NCBI RefSeq assembly: GCF_023016265.1
Contig: NZ_CP095412.1
Span: 1-64,000, forward strand
DNA: 64,000 bases
Direction of reading: 5' to 3'
From: Blastococcus sp. PRF04-17
GTDB lineage: Bacteria; Actinomycetota; Actinomycetes; Mycobacteriales; Geodermatophilaceae
Under the pieces are notes generated by a model that ran no database searches, was not told the origin of the DNA, and was given only the letters and a program-made list of their open reading frames with translations. Each line of letters starts with the position of its first letter. Positions within the stretch are counted from its first letter, which is position 1. Made by a program: the position numbers and the translations under genes. Shown here one piece after another: positions 46,629-57,073 of the stretch.

Positions 46629-49600
46629 GTGCTCGAGGAGCTGCGGCCGGCGCTCACCGACGCCGTCATCCGACGTTCGGTGGGGCATGAGACGTGGCGG
46701 CGGGGTGCGACGTACGCCCGCCAGGGGCGGGTCGCTCACATCCAGTACTCCCGCGAGGCCGCCCAGCTCGCCGCCGTGGTGACCGGCAGCGCTGAACGCA
46801 GGTACCGGACGGTCGCCGAGTACGACGTCCACTCTTCCCGGTGGTGGGGCGAGTGCAGCTGTCCGGTCGGGGCCGACTGCAAGCACGCCGCGGCGATCCT
46901 CATCGCGGCGCAGGACGCCCTGAGCCGGCCACCGGTCGCGCCACCGGCACCGGCCTGGGAGCGGGCCCTCGCCGACTTCGTCGCGCCGGTCACGGCGACC
47001 CCCGCGGCGAAGCCGATCGGGCTGCAGTTCGACGTCGGGGCGGGGAGTCCGGTCACGGCGACGGCGCCGTCGTCGATCCGCCTGCGGCCGGTCGTTCCCG
47101 GGGCGAAGGGGCGCTGGATCCGAACCGGTGTGTCCTGGCGCGGGCTGCGGTACGACTACTACTCCCAGTGGGACCCCGGGCACGCAGCCGCCCTGCGGTC
47201 GCTGTACCAGGCGCACGAGGCGTCCCGCGCCGACCAGGACCTGTACTACTACGGGTCCGGCGATGCGCCGGTGCTGCTCGAGCAGTTCGGGCCGTCCTTC
47301 TGGCCGGCCCTGCGGCAGCTCCAGGACGACGGCGTGCCCTTGGTGACCACGCGCGGCGAGCGGGTCCTGGTGGCCGACGAGCCGGCGACGCTCGCCGCGG
47401 ATCTGTCGGACGACGCCGGCGGCCTGCTCGTGCGGGTCGTGGTGGAGTTGGCCGGCGGCCGCCTCTCGGTGGGATCCGTCCTCGGGCTCGGCAGCCCGCC
47501 GCACGGCGTGGCGCTGGTCCCTGGGACGACGGGTGTCACGTCACCCGACGGCGGTCTGCTGCTGGTGCCGCTGCAGACGGTGTCCCGGCGGGTCGAGAGG
47601 CTGGTGGCGACAGAGGGGTTGCGGGTGCCTGCCGGCGACCGGGCCCGGTTCCTGACCGGCTTCTACCCCGCCCTGAGCCGCGCGCTGCCGGTGACCTCCT
47701 CGGACGGCTCGGTGGAGCTTCCCGACATCGCGCCGCCGCAGCTGGTCCTGGCCGTGACGCACACCGGCGGTCACCGGGTCCGGCTCGACTGGTCGGTGCA
47801 GTACCGCACGGGCGACGACGTCCGGCGGGTGCCCCTGGCTCCGAGCAGCCCGGACGCCGCCCGCGACGGCGCCGCGGAGGACCGGCTGCTGCGTGCGCTT
47901 CCCCCACCCCCGAGCGGCTGCTGCGGATCTGGCACGTCGGCGCGCATCCGCGGCCGGTGCCGGTCGCCGAGCTGTCGGGCGTGGACGCCGCCGTGCTGAC
48001 GACCGAGTTCCTGCCGCGGCTCACCGAGGCCGGCGTGCTGGTCGAGGTGACCGGGGACCCGCCGGAGTACCGGCACACCGAGGCCGCCCCACTCGTGCAG
48101 GTGTCGGCCACGGACAGTCAGGACGCCGACTGGTTCGACCTCGGCGTCACGGTCAGCGTGGACGGCGAGGACATCCCGTTCGCCCTGCTGTTCACGGCGC
48201 TGGCGGCGGGGGAGTCGCACCTGGTGCTGCCGAGCGGGACCTGGTTCGACATCCGGCGTGCGGAGTTCGAGCGGCTGCGCCAGCTGATCGACGAGGCGCG
48301 GGCGCTGCAGGACGCCGACCGGCCGGGCCTACGGATCAGCCGGTACCAAGCGGGGCTGTGGGACGAGCTGGTGGAGCTCGGGGTGGTCGCCGAGCAGAGC
48401 GAGCGCTGGTCGCGGGACGCGCGGGCCCTGCTCGACGTCGACGCCGCCGCGCCTCCGCCCGCCCCGGCCGGGCTGGACGCCCAGCTGCGGCCGTACCAGC
48501 TGGAGGGCTACCAGTGGCTGTCCGTGCTCTGGGACGCCGGCCTCGGTGGCGTGCTCGCCGACGACATGGGGCTGGGCAAGACGCTGCAGACCTTGGCGGT
48601 GGTCTGCCGGGCGAAGGAGGCCGGCCGGCTGACCGACCCGGTGCTGGTCGTGGCGCCGACCAGCGTGGTGTCGAACTGGGCTCACGAGGCTGCCCGCTTC
48701 GCGCCGGATCTCGTCGTCCGGACGATCGAGGCCACAGGCCGGAAGCTGGGCAGGCCCCTGCCCGAGATGGTCGACGGCGCGGACCTCGTCGTCACCTCGT
48801 ACACGCTGCTGCGGCTGGGCGAGGAGGAGTACCGCGCGCTGCCGTGGGCGGGGCTGGTGCTCGATGAGGCGCAGTTCGTGAAGAACCACCAAGCGAAGAC
48901 GTACGCGGCCGCGCGGCGGCTGCCGGCGGCGTTCAAGCTGGCCATCACCGGCACGCCGGTCGAGAACAACCTGATGGACCTGTGGTCGATGCTCTCGATC
49001 GTCGCGCCCGGGCTGTTCCCGAGTCCGCAGTGGTTCACCGAGCACTACCGGACCCCGATCGAGCGCGGCGGCGACCCCGACGCGCTGGCTGCGCTGCGGC
49101 GGCGGATCCGGCCGCTGATGCGCCGCCGCACCAAGGAGCAGGTGGCCGCCGAGCTGCCGCCCAAGACCGAGCAGGTGCTCGAAGTGGTGCTCAACCCCAA
49201 GCACCGGAAGGTCTACGACACCCGTCTGCAGCGGGAGCGCCGCAAGGTGCTCGGCCTGGTCGACGATTTGCAGAAGAACCGGTTCACCATCTTCCGGTCG
49301 CTCACCCTGCTGCGACAGCTGGCGCTCGACCCGGCACTGGTCGACGACGACCACGCCGGCGTGCGGTCCAGCAAGGCCGACGCCTTCCTGGAGCACCTGC
49401 AGGAGGTCGTCGCCGAGGGGCACCGGGCGCTGGTGTTCAGCTCGTTCACCGGCTTCCTGGGCACGGTCCGCAAGCGGCTGGACGCCGAGGGTCTGCCCTA
49501 CGCCTACCTCGACGGGCGCACGCGCGACCGGCAGGAGCGGATCGAGGAATTCCGGAGCGGCCGGGCGCCGGTCTTCCTCATCAGCCTGAAGGCGGGCGGG

Positions 49601-49872
49601 TTCGGGCTGAACCTCACCGAGGCCGACTACGTGTACGTGCTCGACCCGTGGTGGAACCCGGCGGCGGAGGAGCAGGCGGTCGACCGGACGCACCGCATCG
49701 GGCAGGACAAGGCCGTCATGGTCTACCGGCTCGTGGCCGCCGACACCATCGAGCAGAAAGTCGTGGCGCTGCAGGAGCGCAAGCGGGACCTGTTCGCCCG
49801 GGTGCTGGACGACGACGCGGGTGCGCTCTCGGGGGGCTGACAGCCGAGGACATCCGCGGCCTGTTCGCCTGA
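46629..49872 (+). pseudogene. SWIM-zinc-finger SNF2 helicase, frameshifted twice
   Basis: SNF2/Rad54-type DNA translocase of about 1080 residues after repair. Near residue 76 is a SWIM zinc finger CSCPVGADCKHAAAIL. The helicase core has DDMGLGKTLQTL (motif I), LDEAQFVKN (II), TGTPVENNLMDLWSML (III), LVFSSFTGFLGTVRKRL, SLKAGGFGLNLTEADYV (V) and DRTHRIGQ (VI). Frame breaks lie at the C run 47901-47905 and the G run 49831-49836. Each is fixed by adding one base, giving a C-terminus LTAEDIRGLFA. Such proteins remodel DNA in repair or defence contexts. Probably intact in the organism. Confidence 0.88.
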
Positions 49873-50044
49873 GCACCGGTGTCGCCGGCGCTCGTGGCCG
49901 CGATCGCAGCGGGGGCTGGATCCGCGGGGCCACCCCAGAGGACGCAGCCCGTCGGCTCCGCCTGCAGCCTTACGGCGACGAGGAACTGCTCGCCTTACTC
50001 GGGCCCGCCACATGCGCGAAGCCCACTTCGCGATCGCGCCCCGG

Positions 50045-51490
50045 CTACTCGCGGGGGTCGGTTCTCCGGGTGGGTAGCCCACGATGATCTCGGTGCCGTC
50101 TTCTCGGTGGGTGCGCCAGCGTCTGTCGACCGGGTCCCAGGTGATGGAGAAGCCGTGGTGGACACAAGGTGCGCGTGGCGCTCGCAGAGCAACGCTGTGT
50201 TGGCCACCGATGTCTCGCCGTGGTCGGCGATCCACTCCTGGACGTGGTGGGCGTCGCACCACCAGGTCGGAGCCGAGCAGCCGGCGAACACGCAGCCGCC
50301 GTCGCGTGCCTCGGCGGCCTTGCGGATGTGCGCGGGGACCAGGCGCTGGGCCCGGCCGATGTTGAGCGGCATGCCGTCGGGGCCGAAGAGCACCCGGGTG
50401 ATGATCGAGTCGCAGGCCAGCTGACGGGCCACCTCGTTGGACACCTGCTGGCCCGACCCGAGGCGGGCGGCACCGGCGATGAGGTCGGGGTCGAGCAGGT
50501 CCTCGGCGGAGATGGTGGCCGCGACCTGGGCGGGGTGCTTGCGCAGCATCGGGGTGGTGGCGGCGGCCAGCGAGTTGTCGGCCAGCTGGACGAGGGCGTC
50601 GGCCATCTGCTGGGCGTGGCTGCGGTCGTCGTCGGCGACCCGGGCGGCCTGCTGGTAGGCGGTGAGCGCGGTGCTGACTCTTTCGTACCCGGCGGCGTCT
50701 AGGCGGCCGTGGATGGTGCCGCCGCCTTCGGCTCCGGCCGAGGGGGACAGGTGCAGCTCCCGGCGACGGGTGGGGTCGGGTTCGGGTCCGTCGGGGTCGA
50801 TCCAGTTCAGCATGCGCGCGACGACGGCGGGCAGCGTCTCGGGATGCTCGCCGCGCGCGCAGGCGAGCAGGGTCGCGTCGATGCCGTCGTCGCCGTGCAG
50901 GTCGACCCCGAGTTCGGCCGCGGCGGCGAGCCGGGCGGGGGTGGCGACCTTGGCCACGACCGCGGTCTGATCGGGGGTGACGTGGCCGGCGCGGGCGGCC
51001 TCGGACCACCGCGGCAGTTGCTCCAGCGTCCGGCGGCCCGGGTCATCCGGGCGGCGGTGGCGGGGGAGACGTTCAGGTGCCCGACCATCCATGTCTTCAT
51101 CGACTTGTGCCCGTCGAACTCCGCGGCCTGGGCGCCCTCGGCGGCCCGGACGGTCTGGGCCACAGCCACCTCGATGACGTTCTGCAGCCGGGTCAACCCG
51201 CGGACCCGCGCCAGCAAGGCCGGCGCCTGGGCGGCAGGTGAGCCATCGGGTGCACCCGCGTCGGCCAGCTCGAGGGCGCGGGCCAGGACGGCCGCGATGT
51301 CGTCGGGCAGCTCCATCGACGCCTGCCGGGCCGCCTCGCGCTCGGCCTCGCGCGCGGCCCTCGCCTCCGCCGCCCGAGCCGAGGCCGCTTCCCGGTCGGC
51401 CGGGACGGGCCGAGCAAGCGCCGGGCGCGGTACGTCGAGCCGGAAGGTGCCGGCATCCGGGAAGGGGTCGAAGCCGTCGTCCAGACCCAT
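50045..51490 (-). pseudogene. DUF222/13E12 family HNH protein, frameshifted
   Basis: Second 13E12-type protein, starting at ATG 51490 (MGLDDGFDPFPDAG). The DUF222 helical region spans three quarters, with RGLTRLQNVIEVAVAQTV, VTPDQTAVVAKVATPARLAA and GGTIHGRLDAAGYERVS. The HNH domain has CVFAGCSAPTWWCDAHHVQEW and NTALLCERHAH, then HHGFSITWDPVDRRW. Breaks at about 51026-51040, 50157-50172 and in the C run near 50050-50054 are each repaired by one added base, ending at 50045. Unlike the intact member at 22304, it carries WCDAHHVQEW and WDP-type tail motifs of the commoner subfamily. Confidence 0.8.
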
Positions 51491-51590
51491 GACACCCCGC
51501 CTCCCGGCCGCCAGCGCTCTTCGAACACCTGTTCGAATTCTAGCGTCAGCGCACCGATGTGGCAACCGGAAAGTGCTGGTCAGGGCGCTC

Positions 51591-51908
51591 TCAACGGAGC
51601 GGCGGCAGCTCCTCCAGGTCGAACGCAGCGTGCAGCGCAGCCGTGAGAAGTGGCTCCTGCTCGGGCAGGAGGCGGCCGATCTGCCGGCCCAGTGCCGCGG
51701 TGGGGATCGTGGCGACGTTGTCGCAGCTGATGACGCTCGGATGATCCAGGCCGTTGACCGGTCCGACGAGCACCTCGGTCGACAATCCCCGGATGGTGCT
51801 CGTGATCGGTGCGACGGTGACGCGAGCGAGGTGCGGACGCACCAGTTCCCGCGTCAGGATCAGAACGGGTCGGGTCTTGTCCAGGCTGGCCAGGTGGATC
51901 GGGCGCAT
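51591..51908 (-). CDS. MazF/PemK-type mRNA interferase toxin
   Basis: A 105-residue toxin of the MazF/PemK fold. It has MRPIHLASLDKTRPVLILTR, APITSTIRGLSTEVLVGP, and HPSVISCDNVATIPTAALG, in which the TRPVLIL and SCDN(V)ATIP motifs are diagnostic. It would cleave RNA when free of antitoxin. Its start at 51908 shares one base with the stop of the upstream ribbon-helix-helix antitoxin, so the two are co-translated with the antitoxin first. No evidence about sequence specificity. Confidence 0.92.
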   Translation of the reverse strand: MRPIHLASLDKTRPVLILTRELVRPHLARVTVAPITSTIRGLSTEVLVGPVNGLDHPSVISCDNVATIPTAALGRQIGRLLPEQEPLLTAALHAAFDLEELPPLR

Positions 51909-52147
51909 CAGTCGAGATCGTCGAGCGGCACACGTGCGCCGTATCGAGCGAGCTCGTCGAGGTCGTCGGCTTCGGTCCCCGTGGCGGCGAGGATGGCTGC
52001 GTCCCGGGCGGCGACCTCCCGGCGGAGCTCTCGGTGCAGCGCCCGGCTCACGACTGCCGCTCGCGACGGAGCGCGACCGTCGGACACCAGGCGGTCGACG
52101 AACTCGACGAGCTCCTCGGGAAGTCGGACGGCGATCTGGGTGGTCAT
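51908..52147 (-). CDS. Ribbon-helix-helix antitoxin of the MazF pair
   Basis: A 79-residue protein starting at ATG 52147 (MTTQIAVRLPEELVEFVDRL), a standard ribbon-helix-helix opening. A helical C-terminus (RRELRREVAARDAAILAATG) would wrap the toxin. RHH antitoxins bind their own promoter as dimers and neutralise the toxin. The gene precedes mazF with a one-base overlap. Together they form a type II toxin-antitoxin module. The neighbouring genes (broken DUF222 HNH, frameshifted hypothetical gene, IS110) suggest a mobile-element-rich stretch. Confidence 0.9.
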   Translation of the reverse strand: MTTQIAVRLPEELVEFVDRLVSDGRAPSRAAVVSRALHRELRREVAARDAAILAATGTEADDLDELARYGARVPLDDLD

Positions 52148-52295
52148 GAGAGAGCATGCTACCGATCTGGGATGCTCAGCGGTACCAGTCTTCCGGATAC
52201 CAGTCGCCGGCGACAACACTGCCGTCGACGGAACGGACCGTCACCGTTCGGTCGCCCCACGGGGGCTCGCCAAGAGGCAGGGGCCTCGGAAAGCG

Positions 52296-54083
52296 TCAGG
52301 CCCGTAGGCGGTCCCGGTCGGCGACCATGCCGGCCCGGTGTGCGCCGGTCAGGTAGTCCGGCGAGCCGAGGTGCCCGTCGCCGTAGGCGTAGCCGTCGGG
52401 GTCCACGCCGATGGCCTGGAGCAGGGCCTTGGCATGCGACGCCGGGGACCCTGTACCGCCGATGCAGCTCGTCAGCTGCTTGACGGCCAGCCGGCGGGAG
52501 CGGAACAGGTGGTTGGCCGTGGCGACGATCCAGCAGACGCCTGCGGCGGTCCTTTCCGGCCGGCTGCGGCGGAGGAAGAGGCCGGGGTCGGCCGCGACCA
52601 CCCGCGCCAGCAGCCGGCGGGCGGCGGTGCGCAGCTCGACGTCCATCAGCTCGTCGCAGCAGCGGTCGACCAGGTCGAGCACCGCGCCGACCCGCGGGCG
52701 GACGTCGTGGGGCACCAGGTCCCAGTCGAACGCCTCGTCGGGCAGCGGTGTGGCGTCGAGCGCGTCGAGGGCCGCGACACCGCCGACGGCGTCGGCCAGC
52801 TCGGCCAGCTCGGCCAGCTCGTCGTCCTCCCATGTCGCCTCGCCGGGAGCGGGCCAGGGGACCGTCCGGGTCCACCGCACCCATGCGCGCCAGCAAGGCC
52901 ATCGGCCCCTGTGGCCGCGGGGTGCGGATGACCGCCTGGTACTCCGGCTCGAACTCGTCGACGGCGGCCAGCGTCTCGTCGGTGAGGGCGGCGCGGATCC
53001 CGCGCTCGGCGTGGCTGAACCGGATGAATGCCCGGAGGAGGTCCGGCGCCTTGGCCAGGTAGTCGACGTCGGCGACGATCTTGCGCGGGTTCCAGTCGGC
53101 CAGCAGGATCTCGACGGCCACCGGGCTCCAGCGCAGCGGATCGCCGGGCCCGTAATCGGCGCCGAACCACACGAGGTCCTCGAGCAGGCCCCGGTGGTCC
53201 GCGTCCTCGAATCCCGCGCCGAAGGGCGAGCCGAGGAAGCGCTCGGCCAGTGCGGCGCGGGCGTCGTCGGGCCACTCCGGGCGCACGTACCCGGTCCCGC
53301 CGTCCGGGAGGAGGCCGATCGCCCACTCGAGCAGCGGGCGGCAGGCCGGCCAGCTGTCGGTCTCGATCGGCGGATAGGTGAGGGCGGAGAGCTCCATCGC
53401 CTCGGCGATGCGGGCCCGGGCGTCGGCCGGGTCGAGGCCGGCGAACGTCACGTCCGGGTCGTCGGTCGGCGCCCGCATCACGTCCACCAGCTCGGCCGCG
53501 CCACCCGGGACGAGGAAGGCGTCCTTCACCAGGGTGCCGAGGTTGTGGTCGATGAAGACCACGGCCGCGAGCTGGTGCCCACCGGGCAGCCGGACGCCGA
53601 ACACGACGTCGTCCCCGTCGCCGAGGACGTGCCGCAGCTCGATCACGGTGCTTGCCGGCTGCGCCTGATCGAGGTCGAGCAGCCAGCGCGGGAGCGCGTG
53701 GCCGCGGGCGGCGACCTCGCGGCGGACCCGGTGGCGGAGCACGTCGTCGCCGGACAGCCCGGCCAGCGCGGCCAGCAGCGCGGACGTCTCCGGGATCTCG
53801 ACGGCGAAGAAGCTGTCGATGAGCTCCTCGCGATCGGGCGGTGCGGGCTCGGCCGGCCCCGCGAACGAGGGGCGGGGCTGGAACATCGCGAGCATCGAGC
53901 TGGCGAGCCCCAGGAGGGGAGTGGGATGCCGGCGGCGAGGGCCGCGGCGACGTCGTCCATCAGGTCCGGTTCCCGGCGTCCCGGCGTCGGGCCGGATCGC
54001 GCCGGGCGCCGTGCGGACCGGGCAGGCCGTTGCCGGTGGGCCTGCGCCCGGCGCGCCTTCTCCCGTCGGGAGCGCTTCGACAT
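52296..54083 (-). pseudogene. Hypothetical large protein (DUF6398-like end), frameshifted
   Basis: Unrecognised protein of about 595 residues after repair. From ATG 54083 it has a basic, Arg-rich start (MSKRSRREKARRAQAHRQ). A frame break at the G run near 53916-53919 (one base added) leads into a long soluble middle (ASTVIELRHVLGDGDDVVFG, RIAEAMELSALTYPPIETD, LVWFGADYGPGDPLRW). A second break near 52845-52860 needs two bases added or one removed. The tail EDDELAELAELADAVGGV and AVCWIVATANHLF-like region, ending in DRDRLRA, recalls DUF6398. No signal peptide. Function unknown. Confidence 0.6.
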
Positions 54084-54182
54084 GGCCGTCACGCTAGCGA
54101 CCGACCGATGCCTGGCGGGGGTCCAGCCGAGGTGCCCGGCGCGCTAGTAACGCCCTGAAGGGTTGAGAGCCAAGACATCCCC

Positions 54183-54221
54183 CTGTTGTGGTCGACGGGC
54201 TTGGTGTCCCAACCACGACAG
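54183..54221 (+). other. Stem-loop in IS110 leader covering the ribosome site
   Basis: CTGTTGTGGT (54183-54192) pairs with ACCACGACAG (54212-54221), ten pairs with one G-T, around a 19-base loop. Its 3' arm overlaps the AGGAGG (54220-54225) before ATG 54232, so it could limit translation from outside transcripts, as in other insertion elements. Function inferred. Confidence 0.5.
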
Positions 54222-54231
54222 GAGGATGTCC

Positions 54232-55574
54232 ATGTCCAACCGTAGAGGGCTCTCCCGCGGTGACAAGCGGCGGAACGCGCGGCTGACCCGGCTGCGGCAG
54301 GTGCTGCCTCGGGAGCACGCGATCTTGGCCCTGGATCTGGCCGATGACAGGCAGGTCTTCGCGCTGACCGATCACGACAGCCGGGTCCTGGCCCGGCGCA
54401 CCGTGCGCTGCCGGCCCTGGCAGCTGGGCGAGGCGATCGAGTGGGGCCGTACCGCCGCCACCGCGGCCGGGTTCGCCGGGGTCACGCTGGCCTGCGAGCC
54501 GACCGGGCACCGCTGGAAGGTCGTCGACCAGCTGGCCGCCGCAGCGGGCATCGTGCTGGTCTGCGTGCAGCCGCTGCTGGTGCACCGGGCGCGGGAGGCC
54601 GAGGACTTCACCCGGGACAAGAGCGATGACAAGGACGCCCTGCTGATCGCCCGGCTGGCCGCCCAGCTGCACGTCTACCTGCCCGAGCGGGCCGACCCGA
54701 GCTGGGCGCGGCTGCGGCATCTGGGTGCCCGCCGGGTGCAGTGGGTGACCGCTGGCGGGGCGACCCGCCAGCAGCTGCGCGATCTGCTGGAGTGCGCCTG
54801 GCCGGCCGCGCTGACCGCGGCCCGGTTTCCGCTGGATTCGCTCACCTGGCAGGCGGCGATGGCCGTGACCGGCTGCGACCCCGCCCGGATCCAAGACCTC
54901 GGCCTGGACGGGCTGACCGCCGCGGTCCGCGCCGAACTCCCGGCCTGGGGTGCCCGGCGGCCCAGCCACCGCATCCTGGCGGCACTTCACGAGGCGGCCG
55001 GCGACGAGCGCGGAGTGCCCGCTCAGCGGCCCGGCGCGCTGGAACGGGCCGCGTTCGCCCTGGCCGACCTTCGGCACGCCCAGACCCAGCGGGACCAGGC
55101 CGAGGCGCTGATGATCGGCGTGCTCGACGAACTGGGCCTCACCGCGCTGGTGACCACCATCCCCGGCTCTCCGCGGTCGGCGCCGCGGCGATCCTGGCCG
55201 AAACCGGCGACCCGGCCCGGTTCGACTCCGGCCGGGCGGTGGTCAAGCACGCCGGGCTCTGCCCCCGGGAGAACGCCTCCGGCGCCTACGCCGGCAAGAC
55301 CACCATCAGCGGCCGTGGCCGCCCGCTGCTGCGGGTCGCGGCCTGGCGCGCGGTCTGGGCCGCCCTGCAGCACAACCCCGTCCTGGCCGCCCGGCACGCC
55401 CACCTGACCGGCCGGACCGCCAACCCGCTGACCGACGCCCAGGCCCGCGTCGCGGTCGCCGGCAGCCTGCTGCGGCAGCTGTTCGTCGTCGTCAGCACGC
55501 GCACCGCCTGGAACCCCGACATCGCCGCCGGGCTGACCGATCCCCGGATCGAGGTGAGCGCCCCCGCCGCATGA
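54232..55574 (+). pseudogene. IS110-family DEDD transposase, frameshifted
   Basis: Site-specific recombinase of the IS110 family, about 447 residues after repair. The N-terminal RuvC-like DEDD domain has ILALDLADDRQVFALTD (first Asp), ACEPTGHRWKVVDQLA (Glu) and DKSDDKDALLIARLA (paired Asp). The C-terminal Transposase_20 domain follows the break with SAVGAAAILAETGDPARF, SGRAVVKHAGLCPRENASG and a conserved SGRGRPLL serine segment. The break at about 55175-55182 is fixed by one added C. IS110 enzymes do not normally need frameshifting, so this is decay or an assembly error. ATG 54232 has AGGAGG at proper spacing. Confidence 0.88.
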
Positions 55575-55824
55575 CCGCGACGCCGACCAGGACGGGACGA
55601 GCTCGCAGCGCCTTGGGAGAACCCCGCAACTGAGCATGAGCAGTCCCGCCCGCCTCCCACCAAAGCTCGGATGAAGGCTGTTGGGGACCACCCCGGTTGA
55701 ACGCTAGGTGGAGCAGGGAGACGGGCCACGGACCCCGTCGACGTCAGCCGAGCACCCCACCACGATCAACGCGGCGGATCCAGGCCGCCGCGGCGACTCC
55801 CCACGCCCGCCCTCAACCAAGACA
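55575..55824 (+). ncRNA. Candidate IS110 guide (bridge/seek) RNA region
   Basis: Non-coding stretch after the transposase. It holds several tight hairpins: GGGG-acca-CCCC (55683-55694), GACGGG/CCCGTC (55720-55725 with 55734-55739) and the perfect GCGGCGG/CCGCCGC (55771-55777 with 55785-55791). IS110/IS1111 elements encode a structured guide RNA in a non-coding end, and this is the only part of the element long enough. RNA identity is inferred from position and stems only. Confidence 0.4.
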
Positions 55825-55890
55825 GGGCTTGATCTCACCCTCATAGGCTGCTCAGGCGAGCACGAGTTGGGCGCTGCCGGCGACGTCGCG

Positions 55891-56796
55891 CTACTTCCAG
55901 CGGTTGATGAACTCGATCGCGGCGGCGTCGACGTCCTCGGGGTCGGTCGCGCTCAGGAAATGCTGACCGCCGTCGAGGACGTGGAGCTGGGCGTCGGCGC
56001 TGTTGACGAACAGCTTGATCTCGGCCTCGGCATTCGGCACCGAGTAGACACGGTCCGCCGTGCCGTGCATCCACAGGACCGGGCACCGCACGCTGTCCAG
56101 CCGGCTGTGCAGGCCGTCCCGGTCGCGCAGGTTGATGCTGGCGATCCGGAGCCGCTCGCGTCCGGCGTCGCCGGCGTAGTTCTGCTGGTGCGTCTCGTGC
56201 CAGAACGCGCGCTCCTCGGCCGGAACGTCGTCGCCGAAGCCCTCCGGCAGGACGGCGTCGACGAGCTCGAGCGGGATGACCCAGTCGTCGCCGACCGGCG
56301 TGGCGAGTGCGTCGATGGCCGGCGTGCAGAACTCGACGCCGTTCCAGCAGCCCAGCTCGCGACTGCGCGGGCTCTCGAAGTCCATCGAGGTGCCCAGCGG
56401 CATGATGCCCTTGATGGCCTCCGGGGCGAGCATGGCCATGCGCGCCGCGATCCATCCACCCTGCGAGGTGCCGAGGACGAACGCCTCGGGGATGCCGAGC
56501 GCGTCGAGCACCTGGAGCCCGGCGATGGCGGAGTCCCAGTAGGTGAACTGCCGGTAGGTGGCCCGGGTCCGGCCGTGGCCGTAGGGCTCGACGGCGAGCA
56601 GGTTGGCAGTGGCGGCGAGCTTCTCGTCGGCGAACTGGGGCCGGTACAGCTCGGCGGAGGTGCTGAAGGAGTTGACCATCACCAGCGTCGGCAGCGCCGG
56701 GTCGTAGGCCTTCCCGAACCGGTAGCCGATGGTGGAGCCACCGAGGTGGGGGATCTGGACGGTCTCCGTGGTGGTCATGGTCTCCCTCGTCGTCAT
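55891..56796 (-). CDS. Alpha/beta hydrolase
   Basis: A 301-residue alpha/beta-hydrolase-fold protein. The nucleophile elbow is GTSQGGW (Ser) near residue 120; the acid is probably the Asp in HGTADRVYSVP, and the His in DGGQHFLSA completes the triad. PTLVMVNSFSTSAELYRPQF forms the oxyanion strand. Two nearby starts are possible: ATG 56796 behind GGGAG, or ATG 56778. It resembles esterases or C-C bond hydrolases, and substrate cannot be assigned. It lies between the IS110 end and the nuclease-helicase gene, transcribed away from the latter. Confidence 0.9.
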   Translation of the reverse strand: MTTRETMTTTETVQIPHLGGSTIGYRFGKAYDPALPTLVMVNSFSTSAELYRPQFADEKLAATANLLAVEPYGHGRTRATYRQFTYWDSAIAGLQVLDALGIPEAFVLGTSQGGWIAARMAMLAPEAIKGIMPLGTSMDFESPRSRELGCWNGVEFCTPAIDALATPVGDDWVIPLELVDAVLPEGFGDDVPAEERAFWHETHQQNYAGDAGRERLRIASINLRDRDGLHSRLDSVRCPVLWMHGTADRVYSVPNAEAEIKLFVNSADAQLHVLDGGQHFLSATDPEDVDAAAIEFINRWK

Positions 56797-57073
56797 CGAC
56801 TCCCGGCGGCAGGTCGCGAGGCGGCCTGCTCGGTCCGGCCATCGTGGCGGGAGCTACTCCGCCGGTCAATCGGTGAGCCGGATGCACGCGGGGACCCGGG
56901 GCGAGCTGCTCGACAAGCCCTCTCCGCCAGCTCCCGCGGCGCCGGCGTCGCCCGCCCGGGTGACCCCGTCGGCGCCGGAGGCCGACCGGCCGATTCATGT
57001 CAGATGCGTCCGTCACCCTCCCGTTCGAGGCAGGGTGGTCCGGACGGACCTCAGGGAGCGGAGGCACGACACG

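Larger units (their letters stand above)
54170..55824 (+). mobile_element. IS110-family insertion element, approximate limits
   Basis: Contains one DEDD transposase gene, a short 5' leader and about 250 bases of non-coding 3' sequence. IS110 elements lack clear inverted ends; the only boundary hint is the eight-base CCAAGACA at 54170-54177 and 55817-55824. Limits are therefore tentative. The transposase gene is frameshifted. Confidence 0.55.

Noticed and set aside
49873-50087. Possible plus-strand small gene after the SNF2 gene (EDAARRLRLQPYGDEELLALL-like peptide)
   Set aside because: The peptide looks locally protein-like but has no ribosome site or clear start, and overlaps the repaired end of the minus-strand HNH gene. 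It may be a remnant; not supported as a gene.
52176-52290. Short minus-strand peptide ending DWYPEDWYR between the antitoxin and the frameshifted gene
   Set aside because: It directly follows the stop of the upstream gene in the same frame with no start codon or ribosome site, so a separate gene is not supported.
54232-55574. Programmed frameshifting in the IS110 transposase
   Set aside because: IS110 enzymes are made from one frame, there is no slippery heptamer at the break, and identical one-base losses affect unrelated genes.
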